Source: DAOLCO01 sp964612555 (GTDB lineage: Bacteria; Bdellovibrionota_C; UBA2361; SZUA-149; DAOLCO01). From it: a DNA stretch of 64,000 nucleotides. The translations under genes and the position numbers were made by a program. Under the pieces are notes generated by a model. The model saw only the letters and a list, made by a program, of their open reading frames with translations, was not told where the DNA came from and did not search any database. Shown piece by piece: positions 40,721 through 49,746 of the stretch. Location: contig CAZTBW010000001.1 in the NCBI GenBank assembly GCA_964612555.1, positions 1 through 64,000 of the forward strand, given 5' to 3'. How positions within the stretch are numbered: position 1 is the stretch's first letter; the number at the start of each line of letters is the position of its first letter.

Positions 40721-42328
40721 ATGATCTCTTTTTTTAGAAAAAATAGAAAAAGCCTTGTTGGTGTTTTTATAGTTGGGCTTTGTATCCTTTTGATGCTGCC
40801 ATTTGGTGCTGAGTATTTCAGCGGTTCATCTGTGATGAAACCTTATGTAGTCAAGGTTGAGGGGCAGGAAATTTCATACCGTGCGTTTTCAGATGAAGTT
40901 CGTAGAGCTGAATCCATGTATAGATCTCAGTTCGGTGAGCAGTATGAGATTATTGCAAAGATGCTTAATATCAAGGAACGTGTACTGGATGATATAATAG
41001 ATCGTACGCTGCTTTCCCAATTGTATTCCCGTGTTGGTCTGGTTGCAAGTTTTGCTCAGGTTGAGAAATATGCAATGAGTCTTCCCATGTTTCAAAACGG
41101 TGTGGATCGGGCTGCCTTTGAGTCTTTTCTTAGAAGTGCGGGACTTAAGGAGCACGAATTTGAAACTAAAGTTCGTGAGCAGGTGATAGAGGATATGCTA
41201 GGAGATACTCTTAGTTTGGCTGCGGTCACGAACCCTGCTGAGCTTGAGCAGCGTTATAAACGTGCAAATGCAAATATAAAAATTAACTACATGGAGGTTA
41301 CCCCTCCCGCTGAAGTGAATGCAGAGCCGCCGACAGATGAAGAGCTACTCGAGTACTATTCTAAAAACCGTAGCCGATTTTTTTCCGAAAAGATGATTGA
41401 GCCAGTTATATTAAGATTTCCAGCCTCTGCTTTTTTTAAACAGGTTCTTGTGCACGAGGAGGATATTGAAGACCTTTTCAAGAGGACATACCAAAATAGT
41501 GATAAATCTATAACTGAAGTCCGTTCACAGTTGGAAAAAGAGCTGAAAGAATCAATAGCACCTGAATATGCAAAAGTAGCAGCAGAAGAAGTTATTTCAA
41601 AAATCATTCAGTCCGCTGAGGATAAAAGATTTGAAACGATTCAGAAGCTTGCATCAGAATCCACCTCATTAGAGCTTAAGGTATCTGAATCCCCAATGGG
41701 TTTTTCTGCTCTGGGTTCTACTATTTCTCAATCAGTTAGTGGAGATGTATTTCAAATGAAAAAAGGCGGTGTTCGTCTGTTCTTTGACGGTAATACCCCG
41801 GTAGTTGTATTTATTAATGAAGTGGTAGAGCCAGAACAACTGGAGTTTGACTCTGTAAAGGCTGATATCCTTACTACACTTTTACGTAGTCGGGAAAATG
41901 ATAGGAAGCGATATTTTGCCACTGAACTTGTCTCTCAACTAAGAAAAACTCCTCCTGATCAGCTTGCTTCCGGAGTAAAAGATCTTGCAGCAAAAAACAA
42001 ATTTAAAATAAACAGCACCGAGGAAACAAGCATTCAGAAAGTGGTACTCCCTTTTGTTTCAAATCCACAGGATATTTTTGGTATAGTTTCTGACTTGCTT
42101 ACTAATGGTGTTTATGGTTCACCATATGTGGCTCTTGATGGAACTGCCTATATCATTTCACTTGATTCCTACTCAACCCCTGATACTGTTTCTGAAAAAG
42201 AGCTTGGGGAGTTTCTGCTTCAGGAGAAAAACATTATAAGAGGACGAGCATTTCAGACTATTCTTACCAAGTTGAAATCAATTAGTAAGATAGAAGTTGC
42301 CCAATATACTTACGATTATCTGAACTAA
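40721..42328 (+). CDS. SurA/PpiD-like periplasmic chaperone, apparently without parvulin domain
   Basis: A 535-residue protein anchored by one N-terminal membrane segment (about 12-28) with the rest periplasmic, like PpiD. The SurA_N-type chaperone region is clear: VVKVEGQEISYRAFSDEVRRAE (about 43-64), LNIKERVLDDIIDRTLLSQL and SLPMFQNGVDRAAFESFLRSAG. The middle, where PpiD has a parvulin prolyl isomerase domain, reads FFSEKMIEPVILRFPASAFF and is not recognisable as an active parvulin. The C-terminal part resembles the chaperone-fold closing helices. It likely helps outer-membrane protein folding as a chaperone only. Confidence 0.7.
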   Translation: MISFFRKNRKSLVGVFIVGLCILLMLPFGAEYFSGSSVMKPYVVKVEGQEISYRAFSDEVRRAESMYRSQFGEQYEIIAKMLNIKERVLDDIIDRTLLSQLYSRVGLVASFAQVEKYAMSLPMFQNGVDRAAFESFLRSAGLKEHEFETKVREQVIEDMLGDTLSLAAVTNPAELEQRYKRANANIKINYMEVTPPAEVNAEPPTDEELLEYYSKNRSRFFSEKMIEPVILRFPASAFFKQVLVHEEDIEDLFKRTYQNSDKSITEVRSQLEKELKESIAPEYAKVAAEEVISKIIQSAEDKRFETIQKLASESTSLELKVSESPMGFSALGSTISQSVSGDVFQMKKGGVRLFFDGNTPVVVFINEVVEPEQLEFDSVKADILTTLLRSRENDRKRYFATELVSQLRKTPPDQLASGVKDLAAKNKFKINSTEETSIQKVVLPFVSNPQDIFGIVSDLLTNGVYGSPYVALDGTAYIISLDSYSTPDTVSEKELGEFLLQEKNIIRGRAFQTILTKLKSISKIEVAQYTYDYLN

Positions 42329-42343
42329 GCAGATATTTTCTCA

Positions 42344-43030
42344 ATGAAGAGAAAAGCTTCGATAAGAAAGTTTTCAAAAGGGATATGGTTTTATAAAAAG
42401 AACTATATACGAATTGAATCTGAGCTTGGCTCTGATATTAGGCAACTTTTTATTGAAGATATTCTCAGATATCTTTCAGCCATTATCCCGGCATTTCGAA
42501 AGCCTCTTTCTGAATCTGCTCTTGTAGCCGGATTCAGAGGAGGGACGGTCGTTTCATCCGAGAGAAATATATCGAAAGATCAATGTTTGCATGTTGAAGG
42601 AGTGCTTACCGGTGACGAAAATTTCAAAGAGGAAAGTGAAGTACTTAAAATCCCTTTCACTATAGATACCCAGGCTGGTTTTAATAAACTTGATGAATCA
42701 GAACGTACGATTTTCTATGAACTTTCTCACAAGGTAGAATGTCAATACAAGGAGCTTATCAGTGTTTGTTCCCTTGAAGAGCTTGGCAGAAACCCGACTG
42801 TTCGTTTTCGACATATCGAAGGATATTTTGAAAAATTTTCACTGGATGGTCTGATTTCCAGATGGTCAAAGATACCTGCTGTTGATGAAACAATAGTATT
42901 TGATATTCATGAAAACAGGTTAAGAGTCCTGCTCTCTTCTGATGCAACGAAAGCAGAAGATCAGAATGATCTTTATCGTTCACTTACTCCTGTGTTAGCC
43001 AGGTATTTTGATCTGGGAGAACTCTGGTAA
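42344..43030 (+). CDS. Hypothetical soluble protein
   Basis: A 228-residue protein that I do not recognise. It has no signal peptide or membrane segment; a basic N-terminus (MKRKASIRKFSKGIWF) is followed by mixed alpha/beta sequence. It begins 15 bp after the PpiD-like gene on the same strand, so the two are probably co-transcribed; the next gene is convergent. Base composition resembles the neighbours, so there is no sign of transfer. Confidence 0.6.
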   Translation: MKRKASIRKFSKGIWFYKKNYIRIESELGSDIRQLFIEDILRYLSAIIPAFRKPLSESALVAGFRGGTVVSSERNISKDQCLHVEGVLTGDENFKEESEVLKIPFTIDTQAGFNKLDESERTIFYELSHKVECQYKELISVCSLEELGRNPTVRFRHIEGYFEKFSLDGLISRWSKIPAVDETIVFDIHENRLRVLLSSDATKAEDQNDLYRSLTPVLARYFDLGELW

Positions 43031-43040
43031 CATCTCTTGT

Positions 43041-43508
43041 CTATTTTGCTATATCGCTATGTATTGCAAAAAGGAGTTTTTCCGCGTTTGAGTTTTTACA
43101 TATATTTTGAATATGCCGCTGTTCAAGACAATGTTGTCGATAGGTAAGGGTAAGGGAAGTTGTTTTGCTGTCAATTGAGGCAAGCTTACCGTGTAATCGG
43201 ACATCGCAAGATACCGGAGCATCGTTCATAAACTGGGCTTCGCACATTCTGTCTTTTACCTTGATTGTGGTAGTAGAAAATGTTCCTTTATTGGATAATC
43301 CATCGGGAATATAAAAGTCGTAGTTGGACAAGATCAAAGACACTTTATCAAAGGCATCCGGTAGTGCAAGTGCGAGCCTCTCCCTGATCTCTACAATCGG
43401 TGTCGGGGCATAGTGTTCGGTAGAGTCTGAAATTTTGGTTTTTTTGCCGGAACAGGCTAAAAAAAGTGTTGAAATAAGCAAAAAAATGATAAAGGGAGCA
43501 GTACGCAT
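43041..43508 (-). CDS. Hypothetical lipoprotein
   Basis: A 155-residue predicted lipoprotein with signal peptide and lipobox LFLAC, lipidated Cys19, followed by SGKKTK. The mature part has two further cysteines in DRMCEAQFMNDAPVSCDVRL that could form a disulphide, and a third pair near RQHCLEQRHIQNIC. No family recognised. Convergent with the preceding hypothetical gene and divergent from the large membrane protein at 43571. Confidence 0.6.
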   Translation of the reverse strand: MRTAPFIIFLLISTLFLACSGKKTKISDSTEHYAPTPIVEIRERLALALPDAFDKVSLILSNYDFYIPDGLSNKGTFSTTTIKVKDRMCEAQFMNDAPVSCDVRLHGKLASIDSKTTSLTLTYRQHCLEQRHIQNICKNSNAEKLLFAIHSDIAK

Positions 43509-43570
43509 AATCTTACCCTGTCTTGTGTGTTACAGATGTTATGAACAGTATTATAACCATTGTATAGTCC

Positions 43571-45268
43571 TTGAAAGTGATTAAAGAAAGATATATTTTT
43601 CTGGAGGATTTAAATGTCGATATTCTGATATATCTCGACCCTTTTCTGGAATATTTTTTTTCTTTATTTGAGCCTGATCAGCCGGTATTTTCCCTTGCAT
43701 GCTCAAACGCCCCGTTTTTTTTGTTTTTTATTCTCTCCATTATCTTGTTCTCGGGTATCTTGTTTTCTGGCACCGGAGTGAGTGGGGGAGTGTTTAGAAC
43801 TGCCGTGGAAACAGTTCTTTCCGGAGCCTTTATGACAGGCTTATTGTACCTTCTTTCCCCTGATGGTGTCTTGTATCTGCTTCTTTATCCTCTCCTGTTA
43901 CTTCTTGTTGCCAATAGAAGTTCAAACATAATCTTATCAGGTATATTCTTTTTATGGGGTATGTTCTTATCAGGGACTTTATCCTTTTTATATGTTGGTA
44001 TTGCCTTATTTTTAAAAAATAAGGGAGAAAAGGGATTCGGTACTACAATATTCTCTGTTGTGAGTATTGTAATTTCTTTTATTATCTCACTGTACTTTTC
44101 TTCACGGTCTGTAGTCTTTGATTATCCCAGGACTTCCGGTTTGGCACCCCTCTCTCCTTTTACGAACATGGGAAATGTTGTTTTTGGAGTTGAGAGGATA
44201 CCATTTTCACTTTATTCGCCTGCTTTCATAGAACAACATATTCACAGTATTTATCTTGCATTATGTGTTGGTGTTCCTGCTTTTTTTATTGTTTTTGCCA
44301 GTTTTCTTTACAGGATGAGATATAAACGTCCTGAAAAAGAAGTAGTGGGTATTTCTGTAAGTATTTATGAGACTATTTATAAGACTGCGATTTTTTTCAG
44401 TGTCTTTTTCCTGGGCTGGTCATTCTTTTATGTGGGGAACAAATTTCCTCTATCTCTTGAAGGGATTTTATTTCGGGTAATTCCGGGAGTTATATGGCGC
44501 CCACTTCCATACCTGTTTTCGGGAATTGCAATTATTGTAATTCTATATTCATTTAACAGAGTAAGTAGAGGTCCTTTACGGAATATGCTTTTGTTGTCGG
44601 CTTCAGTGCTGGTTTTTGTTTACTATATGGCTCATCCGGCAGCGTACCTCAAAATAAGCTCCTATGAGAACCCCCCGGCAGTTGTGGTGCGTAATTTTAA
44701 AGAAGTTTCTGCTGATAAATATCTGCCCTATACTCCCTCCCGATTTCTGTTATCGAAATATTTTAATGATGATGTATCAGAGATGATAAGCTCCAGAGAT
44801 CATCGACATTCTCTTACCAATGTCTCTCTTCGTGAAGATATTACGTGTAATGTGAGTGCTTCTGTAAATCAGGATGCAGCGGGTAGCGCACTTGGGGGAG
44901 ATCATCGCAGCAGATGGTCTACCGGAAGACCTCAGGCTGCCGGAGACTGGTTTGAGATCGAGTGCGAGCGGGCAGTTTCTGCAAAGCAGATTCACTTATC
45001 AATAGTACATTATAAAAGTGATTTTCCCAGAGGTTTGTTATTGCAGGTAGAGAAAGAAGGACAGATGCAGAATGTACTTCAACTTGATGAATGGTTTGGT
45101 TCTGTACAATATACCGATTCAGGACTCCCTTATTTCGGTGCACAGGGAGATGTTATCCTTGATTTACCTTATGAGGTAAGTTCTCGGGTATTCAGATTTA
45201 CCCTCACTCGTGGTGATTCTGTATTTGACTGGTCAATTGCGAAGATACTTTTTTACAGCCGACCCTGA
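43571..45268 (+). CDS. Polytopic membrane protein with C-terminal discoidin-like domain
   Basis: A 565-residue protein beginning with TTG at 43571. Residues about 45-370 contain roughly nine to eleven hydrophobic helices with short loops. The last 150 residues are outside the membrane and resemble a coagulation factor 5/8 (discoidin) beta-sandwich: an alpha-beta start SALGGDHRSRWST, then GDWFEIECERAVSAKQIHLS and ending VFRFTLTRGDSVFDWSIAKI. Such domains bind carbohydrates. The topology suits an envelope polysaccharide or glycolipid function, but no catalytic motif is recognised. Lies alone between the lipoprotein and the convergent bshA. Confidence 0.6.
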   Translation: MKVIKERYIFLEDLNVDILIYLDPFLEYFFSLFEPDQPVFSLACSNAPFFLFFILSIILFSGILFSGTGVSGGVFRTAVETVLSGAFMTGLLYLLSPDGVLYLLLYPLLLLLVANRSSNIILSGIFFLWGMFLSGTLSFLYVGIALFLKNKGEKGFGTTIFSVVSIVISFIISLYFSSRSVVFDYPRTSGLAPLSPFTNMGNVVFGVERIPFSLYSPAFIEQHIHSIYLALCVGVPAFFIVFASFLYRMRYKRPEKEVVGISVSIYETIYKTAIFFSVFFLGWSFFYVGNKFPLSLEGILFRVIPGVIWRPLPYLFSGIAIIVILYSFNRVSRGPLRNMLLLSASVLVFVYYMAHPAAYLKISSYENPPAVVVRNFKEVSADKYLPYTPSRFLLSKYFNDDVSEMISSRDHRHSLTNVSLREDITCNVSASVNQDAAGSALGGDHRSRWSTGRPQAAGDWFEIECERAVSAKQIHLSIVHYKSDFPRGLLLQVEKEGQMQNVLQLDEWFGSVQYTDSGLPYFGAQGDVILDLPYEVSSRVFRFTLTRGDSVFDWSIAKILFYSRP

Positions 45269-45290
45269 GCGGAAAACGAGCTGAAAGAAC

Positions 45291-46439
45291 TTAAGACTCT
45301 AATATTCGTTTATAGTAATCCAGATACTGATCGATTATTGTAGTTACGTTAAACTTTTCAACTGCAAGTGCTCTTGAATCTGTTTTTAATTGTTCGTGAA
45401 GCTCTTTATCGGAGAGGATTTTAAGAGAATTCTTTGCCATATCTTCAATATCCCCTACATTTGAAAGAAATCCGGTCTTTCCATGTACCACCACTTCCGG
45501 AATACCCTGCACATTGGTCGCTATAACCGGCACTCCACAACTCATTGCTTCAAGAGCGGCAAGACCAAAGCTTTCAAGTTCGCTTGGCAGTAAAAAGAGA
45601 TCGGCACTCTGGAGCCAGGGAATAAATGATTCCTGTCGACCGAGAAAACATACAGAGTCTGCAATTCCAAGTTCTCGTGTAAGAATCTCTGCTGAAGATC
45701 GTTCCGGTCCATCTCCGATTAATACCAGGTGGGCAGAGATCTCTTTTTGAATCAATGAGAATGTCTTGATTACATCCTTGATGCGCTTCACCGGTCTGAA
45801 ATTGGATACATGAACCAGTATTTTTGTTCCACTCTTTCTTGGACAATGCCCGAGTAGAGTACTTGCCGGATGAGGGGTTTCGAAATCAAAGGGTTTGAAT
45901 ATCTCCGGGTTGATAAAATTGGGAATTATCTCAATTGGAAAATGTTCCGGTACTTGAAGCCTCTCGTATGTAGCCTCTTTCAGGAACTGGGAAGGGCAGG
46001 TGACACCATCACTTTCCATGATTGAGAATTTTGTAATGGGCAAATATCCCGGGTCTTGTCCTATAAGGGTGATATCGGTTCCATGAAGTGTGGTGATGAT
46101 TTTTGGAGAAGAGTCACCAAGTATCTGCCTGGCAAGATATGCGCTGGTGGCATGGGGAACCGCGTAGTGAACGTGTAATAAATCCAGTTTTTCATAATTT
46201 GAAACCTCTACCATTTTTGAGGCAAGACTCAGTGCATACGGCTGAAATTCAAAGAGTGAATATTCCCTGACCTCAACTTCGTGAAAAAACACATTCTCGT
46301 AATACCCCGTGAGCCTTCCCGGAATATCATAGCTTATGAAGTGTATCTGATGCCCTCTTTTGGCAAGGGCAAGTCCAATTTCAGTTGCAACGACTCCGCT
46401 ACCTCCAAAGGTCGGGTAACAGGTTATACCGATTTTCAT
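45291..46439 (-). CDS. bshA: N-acetyl-alpha-D-glucosaminyl L-malate synthase
   Basis: BshA, 382 residues, is a GT4-family glycosyltransferase that joins UDP-GlcNAc and L-malate in the first step of bacillithiol synthesis. Start MKIGITCYPTFGGSGVVATE is typical of BshA, as are the LLHVHYAVPHATSAYLA and TTLHGTDITLIGQDP segments; the GT4 C-terminal site is LLPSELESFGLAALEAMSCGVPVI. Last gene of the minus-strand cluster methyltransferase-bshC-bshB1-bshA, 13 bp after bshB1. Confidence 0.93.
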   Translation of the reverse strand: MKIGITCYPTFGGSGVVATEIGLALAKRGHQIHFISYDIPGRLTGYYENVFFHEVEVREYSLFEFQPYALSLASKMVEVSNYEKLDLLHVHYAVPHATSAYLARQILGDSSPKIITTLHGTDITLIGQDPGYLPITKFSIMESDGVTCPSQFLKEATYERLQVPEHFPIEIIPNFINPEIFKPFDFETPHPASTLLGHCPRKSGTKILVHVSNFRPVKRIKDVIKTFSLIQKEISAHLVLIGDGPERSSAEILTRELGIADSVCFLGRQESFIPWLQSADLFLLPSELESFGLAALEAMSCGVPVIATNVQGIPEVVVHGKTGFLSNVGDIEDMAKNSLKILSDKELHEQLKTDSRALAVEKFNVTTIIDQYLDYYKRILES

Positions 46440-46452
46440 TCTAAAAGTTCCT

Positions 46453-47235
46453 TTATGGAGTTATAAATCTGGAAATTGATCCTGTAGACCCAAGAAAAGC
46501 CATAGGGTCTTTCATGGGAAGAGGTCCGTCAATGAAAAATGGTTCTCCCTTCATAACTCCAATCATGCTTCCATAATAGGCATCTCTGGACTCTATCGAG
46601 TGAATGGAAAGAGGATGGCTGACAAGAGTTTCTGCCTCTCCCTGATTACGATTTACCTGAGAAGTGTAGGAGTAAATTGCATCAAGTTTTTGCTGATAGC
46701 CAGAGGTAACATCAACCACAACAGAGGGAGAGAAAGCTGACCTGCACATATAGTACAGGGTAAGGGGGACGGTGTGTGGCTCATAGCCTTCATATTTTTT
46801 TTTGAGCGTTGCATAAAACAATGCTTCCTGCACAAGCTCACGCGCCCCTTTATGGTCTGGATGACGAGTCTCACCAAAAGGAGCCAGCACCAGAGAAGGT
46901 CTGCTTTTTCGTATGACTTGTGCTACTCTTTTTAATTGTTCTTCTTTGGAAAGAGGCGTCTCTTTAAACACTGCGGTATCCGGGATTTCCAGATTCCCTC
47001 TATAGGTAAGGTTGAGTATGCCTGATGCTCTCTTTGTCTCTTCTTTTCGTTCTTCCGGTGTCCCTTTTGAGGATGACTCACCAAGGGTAAGATCAATAAT
47101 TCCCGTTTTGTATGTACGGGAAAGTTCGGCAATAGTACCCCCGCAAAACAGTTCAGCGTCATCCGGATGTGGTGCAAAGGCAAGCACCTCAAGTTTGGGT
47201 ATAGAAGAAAGGATTGTGTCAATCGGAGTACTCAT
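46453..47235 (-). CDS. bshB1: Bacillithiol biosynthesis deacetylase BshB1
   Basis: BshB1, 260 residues, is a Zn-dependent deacetylase of the LmbE/PIG-L family that removes the acetyl group from GlcNAc-malate. The metal motif is FAPHPDDAELFCGGTIAEL (about 20-38), with a second His in APFGETRHPDHKGAREL (about 118-134). Overlaps the end of bshC by 4 bp, so the genes are translationally coupled. Confidence 0.92.
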   Translation of the reverse strand: MSTPIDTILSSIPKLEVLAFAPHPDDAELFCGGTIAELSRTYKTGIIDLTLGESSSKGTPEERKEETKRASGILNLTYRGNLEIPDTAVFKETPLSKEEQLKRVAQVIRKSRPSLVLAPFGETRHPDHKGARELVQEALFYATLKKKYEGYEPHTVPLTLYYMCRSAFSPSVVVDVTSGYQQKLDAIYSYTSQVNRNQGEAETLVSHPLSIHSIESRDAYYGSMIGVMKGEPFFIDGPLPMKDPMAFLGSTGSISRFITP

Positions 47236-48800
47236 ACTGAGGTCTCATTATAGGCGTTTTTAACTGAATTGTACAGAGCTTCAAATACCGAGCGACCATA
47301 TTGCATATATAGCCATAGTGCTGAGAGTTGTCTTTCCTGTAGTTTGTTATCCGGATGTGAGAAGAGGAGAAGCTTGTTTACTCTGGATGTCGTGATCTCA
47401 TTTTTTCTAAGAAGTGCCTGATCATATTTATCAAGGAATTTTTGGATATTTGATTGCGTGCTTTGAATTGTTTTTTGTAAAGGATTTTCAAGAGTTTGAT
47501 CAGTGTCTAATGCAGGTTTACCAATACTTGTGAAAACCTGATTGAGCAGTGGCTGTATGGTCTCCATGATTGATTCAGAACTCAGTTCTTCTTTCAGGAG
47601 GTTTTTAAGTATGGCAGAGCGTACTTTTGAGCCCTCCTGTTCTAATAAAAGTAATGGGTCAGGAATGAGTGCTTTTGTTTGTTCAAATAATTTATTATCA
47701 ACTATACTTACATGAGCCCTTGGGAGTATCTTCGGGTTTGGGATGCCCAGACGATGATACAGGGGTTGGGTCTCCTTTAAATATTGCATTTCAGTTGAAC
47801 CGGCTACGTAGCATAAAGAGGGGAGAAGGGTGTCCTGGAACAATGGTCTGAGAAGGGCAGAGGTTGAAAATTTTTCAGGGTAGTTTTGAATCTGATTGTA
47901 TATTTCTTCACTCGTGTATTTCAGGGAGAGTCCGGGTATTTCAAAATCTTTCCCATTATATTCAAGTCGGTAGCGATCTTCGTTTTTTCCCTCTGCGTGC
48001 ATGAAAAATAGAGGAGAGTTTTCTCTGATCTTGATTAAGGTAGAAGTGTGTCTTAAATCAGAATTAATATCCTGCCAATTATCGAACGCGAAAGTCATTA
48101 TTTGTCTTCTGCGGTCATCAAAACAGGGTAATCTCGGGTCGATAAAAACGGTTTTAGATTCCGGAAAAAATTGATACATGCACCTGGCAAAACTTTCATG
48201 AAAGCTTGTACTGATACTGAATGTGGAGTTTATCAAGGAGGATACTTCCTGCAGGAGTTCTTCCCTGTAGAACTGTCTGAGGAAAGTATCCAGTTCCGGC
48301 GAGATGGTATCCGGAAACGGCAATGAACCGATAGATTTTCTATTTTTTCCTGTATCATCGATATCTTTACTCTGATACCTAAATTTTTTAAAATCAAGTT
48401 CTGCGGTGAGAACACCCAGAGATGAAATTTCTTCCAGATCATGATCCTCTGTCTGAAGCCAGAATACCGGCACCACCGTTTTATGTAACAGGCTGCTGAG
48501 CTTTTCAGCTATTATTTCATTTGTAATAAATTTATAAACGGCAAGTAGGGGGCTTACTCCTATTCCGGTCTGCTGTCCTGTTACAGTACAAAAACTTTCT
48601 CCGGTAAAAAGTGATTCCAGATCGGGATATATGGAAGAGGGAGCTTTGAGGTTCTTGTGCCATGCGTGCAGTTCGTTTTTGATGCCGTCAGAATTTTTTA
48701 ATTTTTCTTCGGAGGAACAAAAAGAAACACGGTTCTTAATGCTTTTTGAATCAAGATTACAAAGAGGAGCCTTTACAATAATATGGGGCAAAATATTCAT
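47232..48800 (-). CDS. bshC: Bacillithiol biosynthesis cysteine-adding enzyme BshC
   Basis: BshC, 522 residues, adds L-cysteine to GlcN-malate, completing bacillithiol. The family-typical segment FCTVTGQQTGIGVSPLLAVY (about 77-96), VVPVFWLQTEDHDLEEI (about 110-126) and a long C-terminal coiled coil are present. I choose ATG 48800; the frame continues seven codons to TTG 48821, which would overlap the preceding methyltransferase. Only 1 bp separates it from that gene. Confidence 0.93.
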   Translation of the reverse strand: MNILPHIIVKAPLCNLDSKSIKNRVSFCSSEEKLKNSDGIKNELHAWHKNLKAPSSIYPDLESLFTGESFCTVTGQQTGIGVSPLLAVYKFITNEIIAEKLSSLLHKTVVPVFWLQTEDHDLEEISSLGVLTAELDFKKFRYQSKDIDDTGKNRKSIGSLPFPDTISPELDTFLRQFYREELLQEVSSLINSTFSISTSFHESFARCMYQFFPESKTVFIDPRLPCFDDRRRQIMTFAFDNWQDINSDLRHTSTLIKIRENSPLFFMHAEGKNEDRYRLEYNGKDFEIPGLSLKYTSEEIYNQIQNYPEKFSTSALLRPLFQDTLLPSLCYVAGSTEMQYLKETQPLYHRLGIPNPKILPRAHVSIVDNKLFEQTKALIPDPLLLLEQEGSKVRSAILKNLLKEELSSESIMETIQPLLNQVFTSIGKPALDTDQTLENPLQKTIQSTQSNIQKFLDKYDQALLRKNEITTSRVNKLLLFSHPDNKLQERQLSALWLYMQYGRSVFEALYNSVKNAYNETSV

Positions 48801-48801
48801 A

Positions 48802-49572
48802 TCATATACTCTTTTTTGCAATACATATCATCCGGTCATGGGAGGAGGACTCAGGGTTAAATGCTTCACCCTCATAGTTACCAAGTACTGATTCACATGA
48901 ATATCCGGCTTCAAAAAGAATTTCCTGAAGTTCATTGTACTCATATAGCCGTACCGACTCTGAAAAAGTTGATGAAACATTTTTTTCTGCATGCTGAGTC
49001 AGAGGTTCCAGTTCTATGAATTTCTCTATTCTCTTGTTTCTTATTTCTTTTGTTTCGATAAATTTGTAGTTTTCAGTGTGATGAATTGTTTTGTTTTCAA
49101 GAGTATTTTTTATGTAGAGCGGATTGACGGTATCAATTATCAGATATCCTGAAGCTTGAGTAATTTTATTCCACGACTCAAGGAGTTTTTTATTGGTGGC
49201 ATCGTCAAAATATCCAAAGCTTGTAAATAGTGAAAATATACATTGGAATGACAAGTTTTTAAATGGCAGTGATCGCACATCTGCCTGAAGTAGTTCAAGT
49301 TGAGAGTAGAATTGTTTTCCGTTAAAGAGTAGTGGCATAGAAAGGTCTATACCAACTACCGTTCTGAATTCATTTTTTAAATATCTCACATGCCGACCGT
49401 TTCCACATGCGCAGTCCAGAGCAATGGTCTTTTCTTCCAGGGGAATTCTGGAAAGAATCATGTGTACGACTTTCTTTGCTTCAGAAAGGTCACGGTGTGC
49501 ATAACGCTCCAGGTATGCCTCCTCCCGAAACCATTTCCTGAACCATTCTTGAGCTGAGTGTTGATTCTTCAT
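48802..49572 (-). CDS. SAM methyltransferase of the bacillithiol operon (candidate N-methyl-bacillithiol synthase)
   Basis: A 256-residue class I methyltransferase: WFRKWFREEAYLERYAHRDL at the N-terminus, SAM motif I ALDCACGNGRHVRYL (about 51-65), acidic residue in VVGIDLS and motif IV-like FQCIFSLFTSFGYF (about 109-122). It is the first gene of the bsh cluster and 1 bp ahead of bshC, so it is almost certainly part of the pathway's operon. N-methyl-bacillithiol is known in green sulfur bacteria, where a SAM methyltransferase (NmbA) makes it, so this gene is a good candidate; that is inference, since I cannot run a comparison with NmbA. Alternatives: a small-molecule methylase unrelated to the thiol. 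Confidence 0.7.
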   Translation of the reverse strand: MKNQHSAQEWFRKWFREEAYLERYAHRDLSEAKKVVHMILSRIPLEEKTIALDCACGNGRHVRYLKNEFRTVVGIDLSMPLLFNGKQFYSQLELLQADVRSLPFKNLSFQCIFSLFTSFGYFDDATNKKLLESWNKITQASGYLIIDTVNPLYIKNTLENKTIHHTENYKFIETKEIRNKRIEKFIELEPLTQHAEKNVSSTFSESVRLYEYNELQEILFEAGYSCESVLGNYEGEAFNPESSSHDRMICIAKKSI

Positions 49573-49746
49573 TAAAATCAGTAACTTATATTTTTCTCAA
49601 GAAAATAGAATATCGTTTTTGTAATAATTAAGGAGAATATGTTAGAACTTTCATATTAGTCAACAGTGGGTAAATTATTTTTCTGTAAATACTACCTTAT
49701 GTCACAGGCTGTTTTACAAGTTGGCTATTTTAGTTAAGGGTGTGAT

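Noticed and set aside
49631..49660. AAGGAG-preceded ATG with a six-codon frame upstream of the SseB-like gene
   Set aside because: Good ribosome site but only MLELSY; no adjacent coupled gene and no sign of regulation.
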